Assembly: GCA_022494885.1 (NCBI GenBank)
Contig: JAGVSM010002703.1
Coordinates: 496,001 to 560,000, forward strand
DNA from: Micrasema longulum
Taxonomy: Eukaryota; Arthropoda; Insecta; Trichoptera; Brachycentridae
Length of the DNA stretch: 64,000 nucleotides
Reading direction: 5' to 3'
Every line of letters begins with the position of its first letter. Positions within the stretch are counted from its first letter, which is position 1. The notes under the pieces were generated by a model that was given only the letters and a program-made list of their open reading frames with translations, was not told the DNA's origin and searched no databases. Both the position numbers and the translations under genes were made by a program. Below are positions 58,390 through 64,000 of this stretch, in pieces.

Positions 58390-60890
58390 TAAAAATTTAC
58401 TAGCTTAAAAATAAAGTAATATATTTGTAACTTATTAATCTATCGGTTTTTTCATAAACACAACCCTCTAATCCAACGGAGATTTTTAAAAAGATAGCAC
58501 ATTTGGTTTAAATTACAAGTTTATTTTTTTCTTTTCGCTGTAGGTTCTGTAAAAATGTGTTATCCCAATTTTTCGTAATTTTTTTATCTAGCATCGGCAA
58601 CACATAAAACTCACCCTGTAACCGGCCGATTTTTGTGGAATTTATTGTTTTGGGAAGGGTTTCTTATATTTATGAAAATATTAGGTTGAATCCACTGAAA
58701 TTTTCATCTGAATACTAATTTTCAAAATCAAACGTCAACTGCAAGTGTAACTGAGCGAAACCGTAATGGTGAATGGCAATATGGCGAATTGCCATAATTA
58801 GCCGTGAAAAAAGTATGATTTTAATCGATAAAGAAAATCCCTATATTTATCGGTATTGCAAATCAAATGACAGCTTTGAAATGGTTCGAGTATTTGCTAT
58901 TCATAGAACGACGAAAAACTTATAAAAGAAGTCAATTTATGTCAATAAAATGCACATTTTTAAACGGCTGGTTTACCACGTGAAAACACAGGATCTGGAT
59001 ACAACGCGTGGTTAATCACGTGTTTGTTTACACGGCTGCGAGATACAATGTCTTACAAAATAGTTAAAACATTTACATAAATAAACATAAAGTTTTTTTT
59101 TTATTGAAATTTTTTTACATTAGCATTTTTCTAAAAATTCATTTAATTTCTGCCAAATCGCAAAAGCAGTTTTTTTGCACAGATTTTTATCTTTAAACAT
59201 TTAAGTAATTCAATATATTGTATCCATAAAAAAAACTGAAATATATCAACAAAATAAACGTAAAGAATAGAAAAAAAAAGAAAATCGAGTCTTTTTTTGA
59301 TACAGAAATTTATAAAAAATAATAAACAAACACTTTTTGAACGCTGTTTTAAACTGTTTGCTTTTCATTTTTTTTCTAGACACTAAACTTAGAATTTAAG
59401 AAAAATATTTTTATGATAAATTTGACTCTATTTTTATTTATTTTACTTTCCTTTATTTCGGATAGTCTATTTACTATGCATGGGAGTATATACGCCCTGG
59501 TCCTCTCTCCATAAGCATTTAGAGCACTTTTTTTTCGGTGAAATTTCCTTTCACTTTTTGGCGCGTTTGATCCTTATGGGTATCGGCGTTTTATACAAAT
59601 CTATAAAGTCCTATGTTACCCGGCGACAGTAAATCATATTTTGTACGGTCAAAACTTTACACATCGGGAAAAGATTTTTGAAGTCATTTTGACAAATAAT
59701 AATCATGTTAGTTTTACTTGCTAACATTTTTAGGAATCTGATTCTTAAATTTTTTACCCTGTTGGTATACGTTTTAAATGTTAGCACGTATTATGAAACT
59801 TAACAGCCCAGATAAATGTGTTTTATTTTAAATGCGCCTGATGTTAAACGTTATTTATTTGAGTTTGAGGTTAGTATAGTTTAAAACATATTTGCATAAC
59901 ACCATCCAACTCTGAGTGGCGTGCAAGAGAGCCTTCCACATTTCTCTTTCATTATTTAGGCATCCACGTAACCAGAGAAGGCACTCAAGAGCTGAAAAAA
60001 CCTTTTAGTTTTATAAATAAAAAACGAATAAAAAACTAATGACGAGATTCATTTGTCTTATAATCATTTTTGTGCACCTCTTTGTGTAGTGGGAGGCAAG
60101 ATCGCCTCCCATTCTTGAGGTTCTGGGTTTGATTTCCGATTAACTACTTATTAGTAGCATAAATCAATTTTATCAATAGTCCATATCTCTTGGAGCGTAT
60201 TTCAATTAATTGTCTCGTAAAGTCAACACGACAAGTTCATTTTTTCATAATTTATTGCCCAAAAAATATTATGTTCAAAAGTCGTTTATTTATCGTAGCT
60301 GCTTCAAATTTAATTTACTTTGTCCCCATTTAGATATTTTTAATACAAAATTTTGTGACCTCAAAAAAAAAAACTTTTTGAAACACTGTAAAATTTGTCA
60401 GTGTGTAATAAGTTTATGTTCCTTTAATTATTTTTATTTTATTATAATGTCAAAATTTTGAATTGTTCAATTATATTATGAAAATCGCTCTCCCCCACTC
60501 CTCTACGCTATTTCCTCATCCCTTAACCTTCTTAAGAGCTTTTTTTTTCTTATGTCTTATATAAAATATTTTTTTTCTCTTTACTGTGTAACATTTTCTC
60601 TCATTATATTTGTGAAAAACTCAAACTAGATGAATCTACAATTTTTTATATTTTGTATTCTCATAAAACAACTGTTGTTTTTCCTTAATAAATAAAAAAA
60701 TTAAATAAAAACAAAAAATATTTGTAGATTTATAAATTTGAATTCCCGCGCACACGGTCCCTTGCGTTGGCCACGCCTTTTTACGTCACGATTCAGGTAA
60801 ATTTTGAACTTTGTTTGTGATCGTTTAAATTTAAAAAAAACACCGTCATGAATTTTGACGACACAGTTATCAAGGCCAGACATGTTGTAC
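58390..60890. other. unexplained stretch with two CACGTG sites
   Basis: No gene was recognised. CACGTG occurs near 58977 and 59019 in a less AT-rich patch (58950-59045), which could be regulatory. A decayed tRNA-like SINE head may lie at 60085-60145 (gtgtagtgggagg ... gttctgggtttgatttcc). Confidence 0.35.
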
Positions 60891-60894
60891 CATG

Positions 60895-62345
60895 GCCCGT
60901 TACACAAAGAAATGTAGAAAACCTCAAATGCACACAGCAAACCATGCTTGGTATAAGCCTATGATACAAAATGAAGAAATTAGAAACAAAAACAGAAAAA
61001 CGGATATTATGGATTACGTAGTAGGACTGAAGTGGCAATGGGCGGGACATGTGGCGAGACAAGACCCCACAATATGGACCCCTTAAAGTTTAAGGTGGAG
61101 ACCTTGGGAGAATAAACGTCAGATCAACAAAAAAATGATTTGGGAGTTCCACAAGGATCTGTTCTGGGACCACTATTGTTTATTTTGTACATAAATGATA
61201 TGACTTTAACATTGTCTGATTGCCAAGTTCGACTTATTGCAGATGATACCTGAATTTATGTAGCTGATAACGAATATGATTCAGCAATAAGGAAAATAAA
61301 TGCAGAATTAAAAACAGTCTCCAAATGGCTTAAAGCAAATAAGCTAAAACTAAATGTAGGAAAAACAAATTTATGATAATGGGTAAAAAACGCTGTTTTA
61401 ACAGTGATTACAGTGTTAAATTTGATGGAAAAGTTCTTGAGAATGTTGAAAGCATAAAATATCTAGAACTTGATTGACTCTAAATTATCTTTTTCAAAAA
61501 ATACAGACTATAAGAGTAAGAAAATCGCAAAGAAGGTATCCCTGTTAGGAAGGATAAGGAATAAATTAGACATTAAAACCTATCTGCTGATATTTAAAAG
61601 TATTATCGTTCCCCACATTGATTATTGCTCCAGTATTTTATATTTAAGTAATGAAGGAGATCTAAAGAGACTACAAATAATACAAAACAAAGCGATGAGG
61701 ATAATATTAAGATGTGGGAGACGAACAAATGTTAAGAACATGATTCAACTTCTAGATATCATGACAATTGATCAAACAATCAAATTCAATGTTGCCAATG
61801 AAATAAACAAAATTATTAAAGGAATAGTTCCGAGATATTTTCAAAATAAACTAAAAATAATGAGTTCTTTCATAACTATGCAACAAGAGGATCTAAAAAT
61901 ATAAGACTGGAAAAGAAATCAAAAGCAATGTCCTAGAACTGCCTTATGTACAAGGGAATAAAACTATTTGAAGAAATGCCAGAAAGCATAGAAAATGAAA
62001 TTAATGTAAATATATTAAAAATTAAATGTAAAAAGTATATATGTGAAAAATTTTAGGTAGTATATAGTGTAAATAGTGAATATAATTAATGAAAATGTAC
62101 ATATGAAACAGTTAATATTATAAATTAGGATATTAAGTGTATAATAGTGATAAATAATGTTAGAATAAGTATAGATGTAAATATTGTGTTGTAAATATAT
62201 ATTAGACTATGTTACATGGAACTAAATAAATAAATAAGCGAGGCGTCGGAAGACCTCAAAAAAGATGGTCTGACGACATAGCGACCGAGAAAAATGGAAG
62301 AATACGGAAGAGGCCTATATTCAGCAGTGGAGGATAGAAAGCTAA
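60895..62345 (+). mobile_element. RTE-like LINE fragment split by another LINE
   Basis: The left part (60895-61118) reads TKKCRKPQM and then DYVVGLKWQWAGHVARQD. The right part (62233-62345) resumes with RGVGRPQKRWSDDI and an IFSSGG end. Together they make the usual RTE-type C-terminus. The gap holds the insertion at 61119-62232. Confidence 0.75.
61119..62232 (+). mobile_element. 5'-truncated CR1/jockey-type LINE nested in an RTE fragment
   Basis: The first part reads [20 protein letters not shown], then LIADDT (the catalytic ADD motif) followed by an in-frame TGA. After a frameshift the protein continues at about 61470-61903 with KVSLLGRIRNKLDIKTYLLI, VPHIDYCSSILYLS and LQIIQNKAMRIIL. The 3' end is (aaat)n. 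AATAAACG at 61111-61118 and AATAAGCG at 62233-62240 are a likely target duplication with one mismatch. Confidence 0.8.
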
Positions 62346-62689
62346 AGAAGAAAATATATAAAATTATTTGTAAATGAAATACACGTATTCACAGTAATAT
62401 TACTAGAGCACAGATACAAATATGATTATGTGTGCCCTAATTTTAGATTTAAAAGCAAATCATAAATATACTACTAACACCAGTAAAAACTGAAACCAAC
62501 TTACGTTTTTCTACATCGGACAACAACTCTTCGACCAATACATATTAAAAATGCAGCCAGCACCTTCCTCAGCCTGTCAATCCCACCACACACCCGTGAA
62601 TTTGGGATAAGGTAATGGGCCTTAGGCCTATATAGTAATCTTGCCTTCGAGCAATTTATTTATTTAAACACTTTATCAACATATACCTG

Positions 62690-63222
62690 GTGCCTGGAAG
62701 AATGACTAGACAGGTGCCACCGTTTTGTAGCAACAATTCACGGACAATGTATACTTGTTATGCCGTATTGAACAGACTTCATGAACTCGGCAATAGATGT
62801 TCCCACGTATCCGATATATTTAGTGTAGGGTATTGTTCCTATAGAAAAAACCTTTTGAATTTTTTTAAAGACGCTATGGTAAAAATGCTAACTAAATTTA
62901 TTTATTTATGCATTTTATAATATACACAGTTTTTTGTTCACTTTGCCCAGCTGTATGAAACAGTACTTATGATTTTTTTGTTGTATTACTGTAGAATGTT
63001 TTATTATTTAAACATTCTACTGAATATGCTGTATAATTTTTACGTTAATTTTATAAATATAAATCTTGTATAATTTTTAGGTTTATTTTTTTTGTATAAA
63101 TCATGGGTATAAAGAAATTTATGTTTAAAAAAATATATATATACATATTAAGCCAAATTTGTAATATTATAAATGTTTGTAAAAGGCAGATTTGCCGTTA
63201 ATATTAATAAAATAAAATAAAG
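62690..63222 (+). mobile_element. LINE 3' end with ORF2 C-terminus
   Basis: The frame from 62690 reads TRQVPPFCSNNSRTMYTCY, then AVLNRLHELGNRCSHVSDI before a stop at 62918, resembling the last part of a LINE ORF2. The 3'UTR ends in (aataaaataaa) at 63222 and is shared with 53692-54068. Confidence 0.6.
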
Positions 63223-63389
63223 TATTCAGTTTACATACAAATGCACAAGGGCAGGCATATTGCATTTAAGCAATTTCTTCCTACCAACCTAAACCGTTTG
63301 ATTTGAGAAAATCAGTGGTATATGAAAGTATTGTTTGGTTATTAATAATTTCATAACAGAACAAAATATTGATAAAAATACCTGATAAA

Positions 63390-63560
63390 AAAATATGAAA
63401 ACAGCCTTGCTCTTTTCAGAAAAACATTGATTTGACCTTATAGCACCCGATAACACTAATATCTCATTTTTCCAAACTACAAACTGGCTGCTTTCTGCAT
63501 GACTACATTCACTTTATCTAGATGGTATTTATCCACAAGGCTTAATTCCTGTTATTGACT
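63390..63560. repeat. family-D repeat fragment
   Basis: Contains 'tagcacccgataacactaat', 'atctcatttttccaaac' and 'ctggctgctttctgcatgac', as in 27780-28690 and 43850-44350. Confidence 0.55.
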
Positions 63561-63882
63561 GATTGATGATTAAGATTGACTTTTCTAGTTACAGATGGAA
63601 ATCAGAAAAAAGGCATCAAACTCCATTGCTTAAATAAGCGATTGAGATTTGCAAACTTCCCGACAATGTAAAAAAAAATGTGGAATGCGATTAAAATCAA
63701 TCTGACACCCAGTTACAAAAAAAAACATTAAAACGTAGACTGTAAAGCGATACAGATTTCAAATAAACAAGCAGCACACAATGACTGGGAGACGGTACAA
63801 GTCGAAAGTACCTAACATTTATAGTATATATTTATACAAATAACTACAGTCAGTCAGATCAAAGTTTGGATTTCAGTTTTGG

Positions 63883-64000
63883 CCAGTGTTGGGCAGTAAA
63901 CCGAGTTTTGGATTAGGCCAAAAATTTCAGGCTCAGCCAAAACCTGCGGTCGGGATGTGTCGGATTACGTTCGGCTGTACTCGTGTGCATCCTATGGCTC
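63883..64000. mobile_element. possible hAT-like element, cut by the window edge
   Basis: CAGTGTTGGGCAGTAAACCG looks like a hAT-type left end, and the following sequence is GC-richer than the flank. The other end is outside the window. Confidence 0.3.

Noticed and set aside
60793..61086. Overlapping frames on both strands near 61 kb
   Set aside because: The plus-strand one is an RTE-like ORF2 remnant; the minus-strand ones are its shadows.

Overview
This is eukaryotic nuclear DNA, most likely from an insect: AT-rich, with GT-AG spliced genes, a fly-type histone H4 N-terminus, R1-clade and other LINEs, Penelope-like, pogo/Tigger, mariner, hAT and P-element-like DNA transposons, and tRNA-derived SINEs. 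I cannot name the species. Real genes cover only a small part of the window; most of the rest is transposon relics, many nested in one another.

Genes, left to right. (1) The last coding exon of Jupiter, a HN1/JPT-family microtubule-associated protein (+, 144-485), with a long 3'UTR. (2) Two tandem paralogues of the mitochondrial pyruvate carrier subunit MPC2, both on the minus strand and each with three coding exons in identical phases: copy A (8578 to 4710, 129 aa) and upstream copy B (23292 to 13394, 119 aa). (3) Cyclin J (+, 24874-33020), five coding exons that join to an intact 282-aa reading frame; it is head-to-head with MPC2-B across about 1.6 kb. (4) A solitary intronless histone H4 gene (-, 51059-50748) with two substitutions in an otherwise near-invariant protein and no visible histone 3' stem-loop. 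None of these genes looks functionally linked to its neighbours.

The repeat landscape is the most informative part. Two copies of a roughly 0.75-kb element with matching terminal inverted repeats (TIRs) and 8-bp target duplications carry the start of a THAP zinc finger, so they look like non-autonomous P-element relatives. About 190 bp from one copy, in the same MPC2-A intron, is a 24-bp palindrome made of two TIR ends between exact 8-bp direct repeats, which looks like an excision footprint. An abundant inverted-repeat family is scattered through the window and hosts younger LINE insertions with clean target duplications (3756-4377, 31479-31989). Other nested events are a LINE inside an RTE-like LINE (61119-62232), a LINE 3' end inside a SINE (about 9583-10310), and a hAT-like MITE inside a pogo-like MITE (41553-41797).

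Large parts of 1.9-3.7 kb, 33.2-40.4 kb, 41.9-43.8 kb and 56.3-60.8 kb are AT-rich with nothing recognisable. No CRISPR array, operon, functional tRNA or rRNA gene was seen.
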